Positions 1-8,943 are shown, counted from the first letter of the stretch. The stretch is 64,000 nucleotides of DNA from an uncultured Treponema sp. (GCA_910584475.1 CAJUBD010000002.1:124001-188000); one strand, 5' to 3'. Notes: generated from the letters alone by a model not told the origin. Program-made: numbers and translations.

Positions 1-237
1 AAACTGTATTTTCACTATTGTAACATTGCTTTTTTGCGCTGTCAAGGAAAAATTTCGCGAAACGCAATTTTTGCAAGCAGAACTCGAATTTAAAATCAGT
101 GCGCGAATTTCTCGCAAAACAAGGCGAGGCTCGCAGCAAGCTTTCAGTTTGCGACACAACTCAGAGAAAATTTTAAACTCCTGTCATTAAAAAGCACCGG
201 CGATTTTATCAACCTGCAATTTTTCAAAAATGCAATT
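1..237. other. Intergenic stretch with module-type repeat sequence
   Basis: I see no gene here. The A+T-rich stretch contains words shared with other intergenic repeats of this window, such as GCGACACA and a pair of arms reading GCGAGAAATT/AATTTCTCGC. It may belong to the modular repeat family described at 41765-41995. The function is unknown. Confidence 0.4.
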
Positions 238-1017
238 TTATCCCAACGCCACATCCAGAACCATCATCACGATGAATCCAAGTGAAAAGCCAATTGTGCC
301 TACATTCGAATGCTTTCCCGCCGATGCTTCCGGAATGAGTTCTTCGACCACGACATAAATCATCGCGCCGGCGGCGAACGCCAAAAGGTATGGCAGCACG
401 CCGACAATCCACTGCTTGAGAAGAATGGTCACTGCCGCCGCGATGGGCTCGACCACGCCGGAAGCCACGCCATATCCGAACGCCTTCGCCTTCCGCTCGC
501 CGCTTCCTGCAAGCGAAAGCGAGATTATCGCGCCTTCGGGAAAATTTTGCACCGCGATTCCGAGCGAGAGTGCCATCGCCGCCGCAAGACCAACCCCTGT
601 TTCACCTGAAATGAACGCCGCGAAAACGACACCCACCGCCATTCCTTCTGGAATGTTGTGAAGCGTCACGGCAAAAAACAGCATCGCGTTCTTTCCGAAT
701 TTTTTTCCGCCCATTCCCTCGGGCGAGTCGGAGTTGATGTGCAGGTGAGGAACAAGCATGTCGAGCAGGAACAAGAACGCGATTCCGAGCGCGAAACCGA
801 TTGCCGCCGGCATAAACGCGAGCCGTCCCATTTTTTGTGAACCGTCAATCGCGGGAATCAAAAGCGACCACACGGATGCCGCCACCATCACTCCCGCGGC
901 AAAGCCCAGCAAAAAATGCTGTGTTTTTGCCTCGATTCCTTTTTTTAAAAAGAAAACGCATGCCGCGCCCAATACCGTTCCCAGGAACGGAATCAAAATT
1001 CCAGACAAAACATTCAT
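238..1017 (-). CDS. zupT: ZIP-family divalent metal transporter
   Basis: This 259-residue inner-membrane protein should import Zn2+, Fe2+ or related divalent metals. It is hydrophobic throughout with about eight predicted membrane segments. The two ZIP metal-binding helices are visible as HNIPEG (residues 120-125) and NFPEG (158-162), and the loop between helices 3 and 4 carries PHLH at 90-93. The length fits the family. There is no Shine-Dalgarno sequence. A TTGATT-N17-TACACT promoter ends six bases before the ATG, so the mRNA is probably leaderless. The gene is divergent from the YczE-like gene. The family is firm, but the gene symbol rests on family resemblance and the preferred metal cannot be read from the sequence. 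Confidence 0.85.
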   Translation of the reverse strand: MNVLSGILIPFLGTVLGAACVFFLKKGIEAKTQHFLLGFAAGVMVAASVWSLLIPAIDGSQKMGRLAFMPAAIGFALGIAFLFLLDMLVPHLHINSDSPEGMGGKKFGKNAMLFFAVTLHNIPEGMAVGVVFAAFISGETGVGLAAAMALSLGIAVQNFPEGAIISLSLAGSGERKAKAFGYGVASGVVEPIAAAVTILLKQWIVGVLPYLLAFAAGAMIYVVVEELIPEASAGKHSNVGTIGFSLGFIVMMVLDVALG

Positions 1018-1023
1018 ATTTTA

Positions 1024-1052
1024 AGTGTAAATTTTTATTTAGGAAAAATCAA
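1024..1052 (-). promoter_or_regulatory. Leaderless-type promoter of the ZIP transporter gene
   Basis: On the minus strand, TTGATT (1047-1052) and TACACT (1024-1029) are separated by 17 bases. The ATG follows only six bases after the -10 box. Confidence 0.6.
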
Positions 1053-1171
1053 GTTGTTCTTGCAAACAAGGCAAAATATGCCTGCATTCCAGCTTTCTAT
1101 TTGCGTTCATCTGCGCAAACCTGCATTAATGCGCGTCAAACCGCTTTTCAAATCCGCTTGCGCGAAAAATA

Positions 1172-1200
1172 TTGACTATTTCATTTTCTATGCGTAAAAT
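1172..1200 (+). promoter_or_regulatory. Leaderless-type promoter of the YczE-like gene
   Basis: TTGACT (1172-1177), a 17-base spacer and TAAAAT (1195-1200) are followed by six bases and then the ATG at 1207. Confidence 0.6.
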
Positions 1201-1206
1201 GAATTT

Positions 1207-1881
1207 ATGAAAATCCCAAAAAATCATTTCACGTTTTCGCAATTCATCGTTCCGAATTTTAAAAAGAAATTTCTGCTTATGTTTTTTTCGATTTTGTTGA
1301 TGGGATTCTTCCTTTCGTTTTTAATTGAAGTGGGATGGGGCACTGATCCGGCATCTTTTTTGAATCTGAATGTTTCGCATGTGATTGGCTGGACATTCGG
1401 AAATTGGCAGCTCACACTGAATCTTTTGATGCTGATTGTTTTAATTGTGTTCCGGCCTACGCTGATTGGATTCGGAACAATTTGCAATATGGTTTTAATC
1501 GGCTACACGGCGGATTTTTTTTGCTTCGTTTGGAGAAAAACCGCGCTGCATGATTTTATTTTGCAAAACGGATTTTCGGCGAAAATCGCGTTCTTTTCAA
1601 TTTCGATAGTCGCGTTTGTTTTCGTCGCCGCAGTTTATATGAATTCGGAAATGGGACTTTCGCCCTATGACGGCGTGGCGAAATTTTTCTCGCAGGCACT
1701 TCCGTTTCCATTTTTCGTTTCAAGAATGATTTATGACCTTTCGTTTGTCGCGATAGGCTTTGGCGCTTCGTTTCTTTCCGCTGACGGAATACAAGGTTCG
1801 GCGTTGGGCGCGAGCATAATTGGCATTTTGCTCGGTCCTGCGATAACGCTCGTCGGAAAATTGGTGAAGAAATTTTTGTAG
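1207..1881 (+). CDS. YczE/YitT-type integral membrane protein
   Basis: This 224-residue protein has five or six predicted membrane helices and the conserved N-terminal region of the YczE family: a first helix, then the motif GWGTDPASF, then a GWTFGNWQ segment leading into helix two. Family members are widespread membrane proteins of uncertain role, sometimes linked to export or secondary metabolism. The start at 1207 is supported by a promoter whose -10 box ends six bases upstream and by the absence of any Shine-Dalgarno sequence. It stands alone between divergent zupT and a convergent hypothetical gene. Family assignment is fairly secure, and no substrate can be inferred. Confidence 0.7.
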   Translation: MKIPKNHFTFSQFIVPNFKKKFLLMFFSILLMGFFLSFLIEVGWGTDPASFLNLNVSHVIGWTFGNWQLTLNLLMLIVLIVFRPTLIGFGTICNMVLIGYTADFFCFVWRKTALHDFILQNGFSAKIAFFSISIVAFVFVAAVYMNSEMGLSPYDGVAKFFSQALPFPFFVSRMIYDLSFVAIGFGASFLSADGIQGSALGASIIGILLGPAITLVGKLVKKFL

Positions 1882-1900
1882 GAATTTTTTTTAAGAAGAT

Positions 1901-2413
1901 TCAGTGAAAACTTAATTTTTCAATTTGCTCCGACGCGCATTTGAACTCGTCCGCGTCCGCAAACTGAATTTGAATTTTTTTTGAATCGACTAGCTCAATC
2001 TGCAAAATCAAATTTTCAGGAATACTTTTCGCGCTCGCGTCATTTCCTGTGGATTTGATTTTTTTGTACGGAATAAATTCGCCGCCTCCGATTATGCCGT
2101 TTTCGTAAACGCCGTTGTTGGCGTTGCATGCATCGTCTTGACAAGAAATGAAAATCGCAAGCGAGCAAATCGCGCAAATCAAAATCACGAAAAACGCACT
2201 GTAGTTCACCAAAAGCGCGAACGCGAGTACAAACGGAATTACGATCCAAAGCGCGAGCGTCTTCCGTTTTGAAGGCGACGCGGTTTTTAGAATAAGAGCG
2301 CCGGCCGCCGTGCGAATTTTTTCGCGTCGATTTTTTTGCGTAGCGAGCATCGCGACATAAAAAATCAACGCCGCGCCGCATGCCGCCAATTCGATTATAA
2401 AAATTTTATTCAT
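1901..2413 (-). CDS. Hypothetical membrane protein
   Basis: I do not recognise the family. The 170-residue product has one N-terminal membrane helix, a basic cytoplasmic stretch, a paired helix segment at about residues 60-90 ending in a CQDDACNAN region, and a soluble C-terminal part of about 70 residues. The topology is compatible with DUF5673-type membrane proteins, which have a similar helix-helix-soluble layout, but I have no motif to prove this. I chose the ATG at 2413 because GGAG precedes it by seven bases. The longer frame from 2440 has no ribosome binding site. Confidence 0.6.
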   Translation of the reverse strand: MNKIFIIELAACGAALIFYVAMLATQKNRREKIRTAAGALILKTASPSKRKTLALWIVIPFVLAFALLVNYSAFFVILICAICSLAIFISCQDDACNANNGVYENGIIGGGEFIPYKKIKSTGNDASAKSIPENLILQIELVDSKKIQIQFADADEFKCASEQIEKLSFH

Positions 2414-2527
2414 TTTTCTCCAAACAATTTTCGATGACAAAAAGTTTCATCTTTGATTTGCAAAAAATCTGCAATTCCTTATTACCAAAGTCATAGCGAC
2501 ATTTTCAGATATTTTAATTTTCATTTT

Positions 2528-3076
2528 TCAAATTTTATTTTTCAGCCAAGCGGACAAAGCTTTTTTCGTCGAATCAAAAGCCAACGGCAAATCGTCTATG
2601 TCTTTTTGCGACGCGATTTTTTTCATCGCCACTTCGCTCACTTCTTTTTTGTCGGTGCGAATAGCATCCAAAAGTTTTTCGCCGTTTTCAAGTTTAACCT
2701 TTGCCTCGAAAAAAATATCGCAAGTTTTGTAGGAAAAATTTTTGTATTCGTAAGTGTTCGGAAAACTCGCGATGAATTTTAGCGAAGTGGCTTCCACGCG
2801 CAAGCCTGTTTCTTCAAAGCACTCGCGGAGCGCACCCTCTTCCGCGCTTTCGTCGGGATTGCAAAATCCGCCAGGCAAAGCCAGAAATCCTTTGCGCGGA
2901 TTTTTCGCGCGCGTTTCAAAAAAAACGTTTCCGTCGGCATCGCAAAGTATCAAGCCAACCGCAGCGGCAACATTGTTGTACAAGTCGAAATCGCAATCCG
3001 AACAAATCCATTTTTTGTTTTTCACAAATTGAATTTTTTTCGAGCCGCATTTCGGGCAAAAATTAAATTCATTCAT
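2528..3076 (-). CDS. NUDIX hydrolase with N-terminal zinc ribbon
   Basis: This enzyme of about 182 residues should hydrolyse a nucleoside diphosphate linked to another group. The N-terminus has a zinc ribbon with two CxxC knuckles (CPKCG and CSDC), as in NudC-like and ADP-ribose-type NUDIX proteins. The NUDIX box is complete: G, five residues, E, seven residues, then REcfEEtG. The gene overlaps the preceding gene by eight bases at an ATGAATGA junction, so the two are translationally coupled. I chose the ATG at 3076 because the zinc ribbon begins just after it. A longer open frame reaches 3181 but lies inside the upstream gene. The substrate is unknown. Confidence 0.85.
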   Translation of the reverse strand: MNEFNFCPKCGSKKIQFVKNKKWICSDCDFDLYNNVAAAVGLILCDADGNVFFETRAKNPRKGFLALPGGFCNPDESAEEGALRECFEETGLRVEATSLKFIASFPNTYEYKNFSYKTCDIFFEAKVKLENGEKLLDAIRTDKKEVSEVAMKKIASQKDIDDLPLAFDSTKKALSAWLKNKI

Positions 3077-3455
3077 CGGACACTCCATTGTCGGCATTTG
3101 TGCGGACGCGAACATAACGCTCAAGCAATTCCAATTCTTTGTTAAATCTTTGCTCGTCGCCATTCGTGAGAATTTTGTCAATCGCAGAACTCACTTTCGT
3201 AATTTGGAGCGCAAGCGCTTGCTCGAATTTTCCCGCGCGAACCGAAACGCTCGGCTCGATTTTTTTTGTGTTCTCAAAGCAAATGTGAATTCGATTTTTT
3301 TGCTCGGGATATTTTTCCGAAAGATTTTTCGATTTTTCATCGAGCACCGCGAATCGATTTATTATGTTCACCATCGAATCTTGAGCCGCCTTAAAACTTT
3401 CGGGCGAAGCGATTTTCGAGAATTTTAATTTTTCAAAAATTTTTTTCAAAGCCAT
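3069..3455 (-). CDS. Hypothetical helical protein in the ychF operon
   Basis: I do not recognise this 128-residue protein. It is rich in charged residues and predicted to be mostly alpha-helical, with no signal peptide or membrane segment. It starts three bases after the ychF stop codon and overlaps the NUDIX gene, so it sits in a compact ychF-hypothetical-NUDIX operon. That context suggests a cytosolic housekeeping role but does not define it. Confidence 0.65.
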   Translation of the reverse strand: MALKKIFEKLKFSKIASPESFKAAQDSMVNIINRFAVLDEKSKNLSEKYPEQKNRIHICFENTKKIEPSVSVRAGKFEQALALQITKVSSAIDKILTNGDEQRFNKELELLERYVRVRTNADNGVSDE

Positions 3456-3458
3456 TTT

Positions 3459-4589
3459 CTACACATTGAATTTAAAGAACAAAACATCGCCGTCTTGCAC
3501 GACATAATCTTTGCCTTCTTGACGATATTTGCCCGCTTCCTTGATTTTTGCTTCCGTTCCGAATCGGCGCAAATCCTCGATTGTGTACGCTTCGGCTTTG
3601 ATGAAGCCTTTTTCAAAATCCGTATGAATCACGCCTGCCGCTTTTGGCGCAGTGTCGCCGGCATGAATCGTCCAAGCGCGGCATTCGTCCTGTCCGCCAG
3701 TAAAAAAAGTTCGCAATCCCATCAAATGATAAGTTTTTCTCGCCAAGACGCTCAAGCCCGATTCTTTGAGTCCAACTGAATCCATAAATTCTTTTCGTTC
3801 AGAATCATCGCCAAGTTCCGAAAGTTCCGATTCAAATTTTCCGCAAATCACGATGGCATCGGAATTTTCGCTCGCCGCAATTTTTTTTACGGTTTCAACA
3901 TAATCGTTCGTGCCGGTTTCAATCGAATCTTCGTCAATATTACAAACATAAAGCGTCGGCTTGAGAGTAAGCAAATGCATATCGTAGAGCGCGGCCTTTT
4001 CATCGTCTGTCAAATCTGCGGTGCGAGCCGGAACGCCGTCTTGCAAAAGCGGGCGGATTTTTTCCACGCCGCTTTTCCATGGAGCGAGCTGCTTTTCCGC
4101 GTCCTTGCCAAGAGCGCGCACAGTCTTGACATTTTTTTCCTCGCGTTTGGAAATCGTTTCCAAATCAGCGAGCGCGAGTTCCATATTAATAGTAAGAATG
4201 TCGCTTTCAGGATCGACGGCCACTTCCACTTTGGCATCTTCGCGGACATGCATAATGTCAGGATTGTCGAAGCAACGGACAACATGCGCGATGACGCTCG
4301 TTTCGCGAATGTTCGCCAAAAATTGATTTCCCAAACCTTCGCCTTTCGACGCGCCTTTTATAAGCCCTGCGATGTCAACAAATTTGACAGTGGCGAAAGT
4401 TTTCTTTTTGGGCGAAAAAACGCTCGCCAGAAAATCCAGCCGTTCGTCCGGCAAATCCACAATTCCAACATTCGGGTCAATTGTGCAAAACGGAAAATTT
4501 TCCGCCGCCGCCGGCGCCGCCGTGAGAGCCGAAAAAATTGTAGACTTTCCGACATTCGGCAAGCCCACAATGCCACATTCCAAAGACAT
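3459..4589 (-). CDS. ychF: Redox-regulated ATPase/GTPase YchF
   Basis: This 376-residue protein is the OBG-family P-loop NTPase YchF, which binds ATP in preference to GTP and associates with ribosomes. The P-loop is GLPNVGKST at residues 9-17. A DIAGLIKGAS stretch marks the G3 region, and the position of the GTP-specificity motif reads NIDED, as is typical of ATP-preferring YchF. A coiled-coil insert and a C-terminal TGS domain ending in VQDGDVLFFKFNV complete the family layout at the usual length. It is the first gene of a three-gene operon, and GGAGA lies before the ATG. Confidence 0.95.
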   Translation of the reverse strand: MSLECGIVGLPNVGKSTIFSALTAAPAAAENFPFCTIDPNVGIVDLPDERLDFLASVFSPKKKTFATVKFVDIAGLIKGASKGEGLGNQFLANIRETSVIAHVVRCFDNPDIMHVREDAKVEVAVDPESDILTINMELALADLETISKREEKNVKTVRALGKDAEKQLAPWKSGVEKIRPLLQDGVPARTADLTDDEKAALYDMHLLTLKPTLYVCNIDEDSIETGTNDYVETVKKIAASENSDAIVICGKFESELSELGDDSERKEFMDSVGLKESGLSVLARKTYHLMGLRTFFTGGQDECRAWTIHAGDTAPKAAGVIHTDFEKGFIKAEAYTIEDLRRFGTEAKIKEAGKYRQEGKDYVVQDGDVLFFKFNV

Positions 4590-4942
4590 AAAATTTCTCC
4601 ATAAAAAATTTTCACAAAATCAGACAAAACAATTTGCGAAGCAAACTAATATTTAAATCTTGTAAAAATGATTTTACCGAAAATGCGGGAAAAATGCAAG
4701 GGAATTGGGAGGGGGAAATCTAGTATGGTTGTTCATCCTGATTATGAAAAAAACGCTTCTTGAAAAACGCGATTTTGTAGCGAAGCGAAAAATCGTTAGC
4801 AAGCAAAAGGCTTGCGACTAAATAATCGAGTTTTGTCGGTGCGGAGCATCTTACCAAAACTCGATTATTATACTTGTTCGCTCACGGTATTGCGAAAGCG
4901 TATTTTTTTCAAAAACTCCCGAATAGTTTGAGGAATTGAGAC
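4590..4942. repeat. Intergenic repeat region with a 15-bp-arm hairpin
   Basis: No gene is seen in these 353 bases. The stretch holds a perfect inverted repeat with 15-bp arms (4821-4835 and 4855-4869, 19-base loop) and words that recur in the proA leader at 41820-41890, including CGATTTT, GAAAAATCGTTAGCAAGC and AAGGCTTGCGACT. It therefore belongs to the dispersed intergenic repeat family of this genome. The hairpin lies downstream of the ABC ATPase gene and might also act as a 3' processing or termination structure. Confidence 0.55.
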
Positions 4943-5752
4943 TCATTGCAACAAAATTGCGTCACTTACAATTGAATGCTTTTTTATCTCGCGGAATTTT
5001 TTCACGAGCGAATCAAGAGTGAGACGCGATTTTTCTTCTCTCCCGATGTCCAAAATTATTTCGCCTGAATCCATCATCAAAAGGCGATTTCCAAAATCCA
5101 ACGCATGTTGCATATTGTGCGTTATCATCATCACAGTGAGATTGTATTCTTCGGCAAAATGTCGCGTCAGATTCATAACGAGTTCCGCATTGGCAGGATC
5201 TAGCGCGGCGGTGTGCTCGTCCAACAAAAGCAAAGCCGGCTTCGACATCACCGCCATCAAAAGAGTGAGTGCCTGGCGTTGCCCGCCAGAAAGCTGCTCC
5301 ACATTGTCGCCGAGACGGTTTTCCAAATTCATATTCAGCGCGGAAAGTTGCTCGCGAAATTCGGCGCGCTTTTTATTATTCAAAGAAATGCGAAGGCCTT
5401 TCGCGCCCTTTTTTGAACAGATGACCATATTGTCCTGAATCGTCATTTTGCCCGCCGTGCCCAAAAGCGGATTTTGAAAAATACGTCCTATGTAGCAAGC
5501 GCGCTTGTATTCCGCCTGCGAAGTGATGTTTTTCGTATCGCCGTTTTCGTCCGCGTCCAAAAAAATTTCGCCACAAGAAGGGCGGAGCGTTCCGGCGATT
5601 ATATTGTAAAGTGTGGACTTGCCTGCGCCGTTCGAACCGATGACCGTGATGAAATCGCCCTTGTTGATTTTGAGATTGATGTTTTTTAGCGCGACATTTT
5701 CGTCTGGAGTGCCAGCGTTAAAAGTGATTCCGATATTTTTAAGTTCGAACAT
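4943..5752 (-). CDS. ABC transporter ATP-binding protein (TrpZ type)
   Basis: This 269-residue ATPase drives a small-molecule importer. Visible motifs are the Walker A GSNGAGKST (residues 39-47), the signature LSGGQRQ, and a Walker B that continues into DEHTAALDP. A histidine replaces the usual proline after DE, which I recall as typical of the ATPases that accompany PF04392-type binding proteins. It is the third gene of a binding protein-permease-ATPase operon and is separated from the permease by two SD-bounded repeat modules. The ATG at 5752 has AGGAG six bases upstream. The frame reaching 5809 lies within the repeat module and is not the start. Confidence 0.88.
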   Translation of the reverse strand: MFELKNIGITFNAGTPDENVALKNINLKINKGDFITVIGSNGAGKSTLYNIIAGTLRPSCGEIFLDADENGDTKNITSQAEYKRACYIGRIFQNPLLGTAGKMTIQDNMVICSKKGAKGLRISLNNKKRAEFREQLSALNMNLENRLGDNVEQLSGGQRQALTLLMAVMSKPALLLLDEHTAALDPANAELVMNLTRHFAEEYNLTVMMITHNMQHALDFGNRLLMMDSGEIILDIGREEKSRLTLDSLVKKFREIKKHSIVSDAILLQ

Positions 5753-5762
5753 TTTTTCTCCT

Positions 5763-5843
5763 AATAAAAAGTCAAGAAGAAAGTTTCCAACGGAAACTTG
5801 ACAAGACAAAAGTCCGCGCCATTTGTGCGGCGCTTGTATCTTG
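5763..5843 (-). repeat. SD-bounded palindromic module, copy next to ABC ATPase
   Basis: Read toward the gene, this 81-base module starts after an AAGGAGG (5844-5850) and ends at the AGGAG of the ABC ATPase gene (5758-5762). It contains the hairpin CCGC-(9)-GCGG with an ATGGC loop core, the palindrome AAGTTTCC/GGAAACTT, and the terminal word TTGACTTTTTA shared with the feoB, argF and proB modules. Confidence 0.6.
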
Positions 5844-5850
5844 CCTCCTT

Positions 5851-5961
5851 ATCGCACATGTCAAGCAATGTGTTGCGCCGCACACGAATCGACATAAGCA
5901 AGCTTTGAAACGCAAAACTCGAATTAAAAAACGCGCACTAATTTTATGCGGATTTTAAAAC
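5851..5961 (-). repeat. SD-bounded palindromic module, upstream tandem copy
   Basis: This second module lies between the AAGGAAAG that follows the permease gene (about 5962-5968) and the AAGGAGG at 5844-5850. It contains ATCCGCATAAAATTAGTGCG, an imperfect GCGC hairpin, and a run of GTGTGCGGCGCAACAC-type pairing. It is arranged in tandem with the next module. Confidence 0.5.
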
Positions 5962-5966
5962 TTTCC

Positions 5967-6899
5967 TTAAATTTTATTTCCAACGGATTCGGGGCGACGC
6001 AAGTGTTTTTTAAAAAATCCTGCGATGTCATATTTTGAAATTATCAAACACAAGATAATCAAAAGTCCCGTGAGCAACCGCAAATCGTTGCTGTTCATTC
6101 CAATGACGTAGCCGTAGCGTCTGGCGAAATACATCAGCGCGCGGTAAATCACAGAGCCGAGCAAAACGCGAAAAAGCTGAAGTGAAATTTTGTTCGTGCA
6201 CAAAATGAATTCGCCGAGCATCAGCGATGCCAGTCCCGAAACCACGACGCCAGTTCCGCTGCCCACGTCCGCGAATCCAGCGTACATCGCATTGAGCGCA
6301 CCCGCAAGGGCGGCCATCGCGTTTCCCATGCATATTCCCACGCCTCGCATAAACTGCACATTCATGCCCTGACTTGTTACCATCTGCGGATTTGAGCCGA
6401 GCGCACCCATCGCAAGTCCGAAGTCAGTGTGGTAAAAAAGATTCAAGCAAATGCAAATCACGAGAACCACCAAAATCAAAAACGCGAGGATCGCCGCATC
6501 GGGAGAGAAATTGAACGAGTGATTTTTTACCCATTGAGTTATGCTGGAAAAAATCGTAGGAATTTTCAAAAACGAAACATTCGCATGATTTGACATAATT
6601 CGCAAGTTCACAGAATAAAGCATCGTCATCACGAGAATTCCCGCGAGCAAATCCGGCACGCGCAATTTAGTGTAAACAAGCGTTGTCACAAGCCCCGCGC
6701 AAATTCCTGCGGCAAGCGCAATCACGAGCGCGACACTCGGCGCGATTCCATGAGTGAGACACGCGGCAAGAACACAGCCGCCCAAAGGAAACGAACCGTC
6801 AACTGTCATATCGCAAAAGTTCAGCACTCGGAACGTCATAAAAACGCCGAACACCATAATTCCGTAAATCAAGCCTTCAATGAAAATTCCGTAAGCCAT
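5967..6899 (-). CDS. ABC transporter permease (TrpY type)
   Basis: This 310-residue inner-membrane permease belongs to the branched-chain-type permease superfamily (BPD_transp_2) and has eight to ten predicted helices. Recognisable features are the N-terminal DMTVDGSFPLGG segment, seen in permeases paired with PF04392 binding proteins, and a central GALGSNPQM loop where the ATPase coupling helix is expected. It begins one base after the binding-protein stop codon, so translation is coupled. The substrate is unknown. The related streptococcal TrpXYZ system is linked to tryptophan, but an aromatic amino acid here is only a guess. Confidence 0.88.
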   Translation of the reverse strand: MAYGIFIEGLIYGIMVFGVFMTFRVLNFCDMTVDGSFPLGGCVLAACLTHGIAPSVALVIALAAGICAGLVTTLVYTKLRVPDLLAGILVMTMLYSVNLRIMSNHANVSFLKIPTIFSSITQWVKNHSFNFSPDAAILAFLILVVLVICICLNLFYHTDFGLAMGALGSNPQMVTSQGMNVQFMRGVGICMGNAMAALAGALNAMYAGFADVGSGTGVVVSGLASLMLGEFILCTNKISLQLFRVLLGSVIYRALMYFARRYGYVIGMNSNDLRLLTGLLIILCLIISKYDIAGFFKKHLRRPESVGNKI

Positions 6900-6900
6900 T

Positions 6901-7929
6901 TTATTTTTTTATCAATTTTCCGTCTTCAAAAATTTCGTTTGCCATATCCAAATATTTTTGCGGAAAAGCAATTCCACAATTTTTCGCGGCATCCAAATCC
7001 AAAAGCAAGTCGCTGTCGCTCGGCTCGGTCATAAAACGCACCGCCAAAGATTCAGGCTTCGCGCCGTTCAAAATCTGCACGACCATTTCGCCAGTGGCGC
7101 GTCCCGCTTTGTAATAATTGAAGCCGCTTGCCATAAGACAGCCGCCCGCCTCCGCGCCAGTAACATCAGCTGAAAAAATCGGCTTTTTCGCTTCGCCGAA
7201 AACTTGCACCAAAGATGCAAGCGCGCTGAAAACAGTGTTGTCGGTAGTAAGATAAATTCCGTCCACGCGATTTACGATTGCCTGCGCCGCCGCTTTCACC
7301 TCCGAAGAATTCGTGATCGCCTGCGACACCAATTGAATTCCGTTTTTCGCGCAAGCCTTTTTCACTTCCTCAAAACTTCCGGCGGAATTCGCTTCGTTCG
7401 AAGTGTAGATGTAGCCGAGAGTTTTTATTCCAGCGACTTCCTTGAAAATCGCGATATGCTGGTCGGTTGGAATCGCGTCGCTCATTCCTGTAACATTGCC
7501 TTCACCATGCGCCACAGTAGAAACCAAACCCGCGCCCACGGGATCATTCACCGTGCCGAAAATCACGGGAATATCTTTAATTGTGTTGGCAAGCGCAATC
7601 GCGACCGGAGTCGCAATTCCGACTGCAACATCGACTCGCTCGTCGCGATATTTGTTTGCGATTTGCGCGGCAGTGTTCACATCACCATTTGCATTTTGCA
7701 AATCGAATTTCGCGTTGAAGCCGCTTTCGTTCACGACATCAATCACGCCTTGCTCCACCGCATCAAGCGCGACATGCTGAACGATTTTCGCAATGCCGAT
7801 TTTCACAGATTTTGAATCGGAAGAATTTGAATTCGCGCCTGAAGATTTTTTCGCGCAACTTGAAATCGCAAGCAATGAAAGAGCCGCAAAAAAAGCACAG
7901 ACTGCTACGCCAATTTTTTTTGTCTTCAT
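6901..7929 (-). CDS. ABC transporter substrate-binding lipoprotein (PF04392 type)
   Basis: This 342-residue lipoprotein captures the substrate for the adjacent permease and ATPase. The start at 7929 is preceded by AGGAG. The signal peptide ends in a lipobox LAISSC with the acylated cysteine at residue 25. The mature part has the two-lobed fold of the ABC_sub_bind family, with motifs such as PVIFGTVNDPVGAGLV and GRATGEMV. The frame extends upstream to 8052, but that part has no start signal. TTGACTTTTTA occurs before the ribosome binding site, as in the repeat modules. The substrate may be an aromatic amino acid by analogy, and this is not demonstrated. Confidence 0.9.
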   Translation of the reverse strand: MKTKKIGVAVCAFFAALSLLAISSCAKKSSGANSNSSDSKSVKIGIAKIVQHVALDAVEQGVIDVVNESGFNAKFDLQNANGDVNTAAQIANKYRDERVDVAVGIATPVAIALANTIKDIPVIFGTVNDPVGAGLVSTVAHGEGNVTGMSDAIPTDQHIAIFKEVAGIKTLGYIYTSNEANSAGSFEEVKKACAKNGIQLVSQAITNSSEVKAAAQAIVNRVDGIYLTTDNTVFSALASLVQVFGEAKKPIFSADVTGAEAGGCLMASGFNYYKAGRATGEMVVQILNGAKPESLAVRFMTEPSDSDLLLDLDAAKNCGIAFPQKYLDMANEIFEDGKLIKK

Positions 7930-8128
7930 AAATAAACTCCTGTAAAAAGTCAATTTAATTTTCAATGCGCATGCACGCACAAATAAAATAAACAAGTTCA
8001 GAAAAACTGCGAACTCGCCAAAGTAAAGCCATATTACTATACATAGAAACAAATGTCAATATAGAAATCAGCCAGCAATTGCGTTTCAGATTTTTACCGA
8101 AATTTGAGTTTTCCGCAATTTCGCTTTC

Positions 8129-8157
8129 TTGAAAAACGCTAAAAAATTTGCTATGAT
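8129..8157 (+). promoter_or_regulatory. Promoter of tcdA
   Basis: TTGAAA (8129-8134), a 17-base spacer and TATGAT (8152-8157) lie just before the ATG at 8167. Nine bases separate the -10 box from the start codon, and there is no Shine-Dalgarno sequence. Confidence 0.6.
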
Positions 8158-8166
8158 TTTTTCTTT

Positions 8167-8901
8167 ATGGAAGAACCAGAAAAAAAAGAAGAACGATTTT
8201 CGCGCACGCAAATTATTTTCGGAAAAGAAAATATGTCGCGACTCGCAAAATCTCGCGTGGCAATTTTCGGACTCGGCGGCGTTGGCGGCTATGTTTTGGA
8301 AGCCTTGGCGAGAAGCGGGATTGGCAATTTCGATTTGATTGACAGCGACAAAATATGCATTTCAAATTTCAATCGGCAAATTCTCGCCACTTCACAAATG
8401 CTCGATGAATTCAAAGCGGACGCGGCGCGAGAACGCGTGCTCTCGATAAATCCCTGTGCAAACGTAAACGCGCACAAAGTTTTTTTTCTTCCAAAAAATT
8501 CAAGCGAATTCAATTTTAAAGATTACGATTATATCGTTGACGCGATTGACACAGTTTCTGCGAAAATCCAAATCGCACTTCAAGCGCAGGCGGCAGGAAC
8601 GAAACTCATTTCGTGCATGGGAACTGGCAACAAAATCGACCCCTCCCTTTTGAAAATCGCCGACATCTACGAAACTAGCGTCTGCCCACTCGCTCGCGTA
8701 ATGCGCCACGAACTGAAAAAGCGTGGCATAAAAAATTTGAAGGTTGTCTTTTCAACGGAAGCGCCGCTTGCGCATAGCGAAGCCACGCAAAACGAAAACG
8801 GTCACGCACTCATCGCTTCAACGGCGTTCGTTCCAAGCGTTGCCGGCTTGCTAATTGCAAGCGAAGTCGTCCGTGATTTGCTTGCACCACAAACAGTATA
8901 A
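8167..8901 (+). CDS. tcdA: tRNA threonylcarbamoyladenosine dehydratase
   Basis: This 244-residue E1-like enzyme cyclises t6A37 to ct6A in ANN-decoding tRNAs using ATP. The nucleotide-binding motif GLGGVGGYV, the SNFNRQI stretch, a VDAIDTVSAK loop and the ETSVCPLARVMRHELKKRG segment are those of TcdA/CsdL. The C-terminal codons (LIASEVVRDLL) coincide with a 48-bp palindrome containing the TAA stop. A diverged second copy of this C-terminal sequence lies 1.5 kb downstream beyond an ATPase gene, so the 3' end seems to have been rebuilt when that cassette arrived. The enzyme appears intact. Confidence 0.9.
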   Translation: MEEPEKKEERFSRTQIIFGKENMSRLAKSRVAIFGLGGVGGYVLEALARSGIGNFDLIDSDKICISNFNRQILATSQMLDEFKADAARERVLSINPCANVNAHKVFFLPKNSSEFNFKDYDYIVDAIDTVSAKIQIALQAQAAGTKLISCMGTGNKIDPSLLKIADIYETSVCPLARVMRHELKKRGIKNLKVVFSTEAPLAHSEATQNENGHALIASTAFVPSVAGLLIASEVVRDLLAPQTV

Positions 8902-8943
8902 ACAAAATTAGTATAATTTAAATTATACTAATTTTGTTTATAC
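8896..8943. repeat. Perfect 48-bp palindrome at the tcdA/ATPase junction
   Basis: The two 24-base halves are exact reverse complements, with the centre between 8919 and 8920. The palindrome supplies the tcdA stop codon on the plus strand and the ATPase stop codon on the minus strand. It is A+T-rich, so it could act as a two-way terminator, but it also resembles the inverted repeat on the other side of the ATPase gene (shared core TTARTATAATTT). Confidence 0.9.
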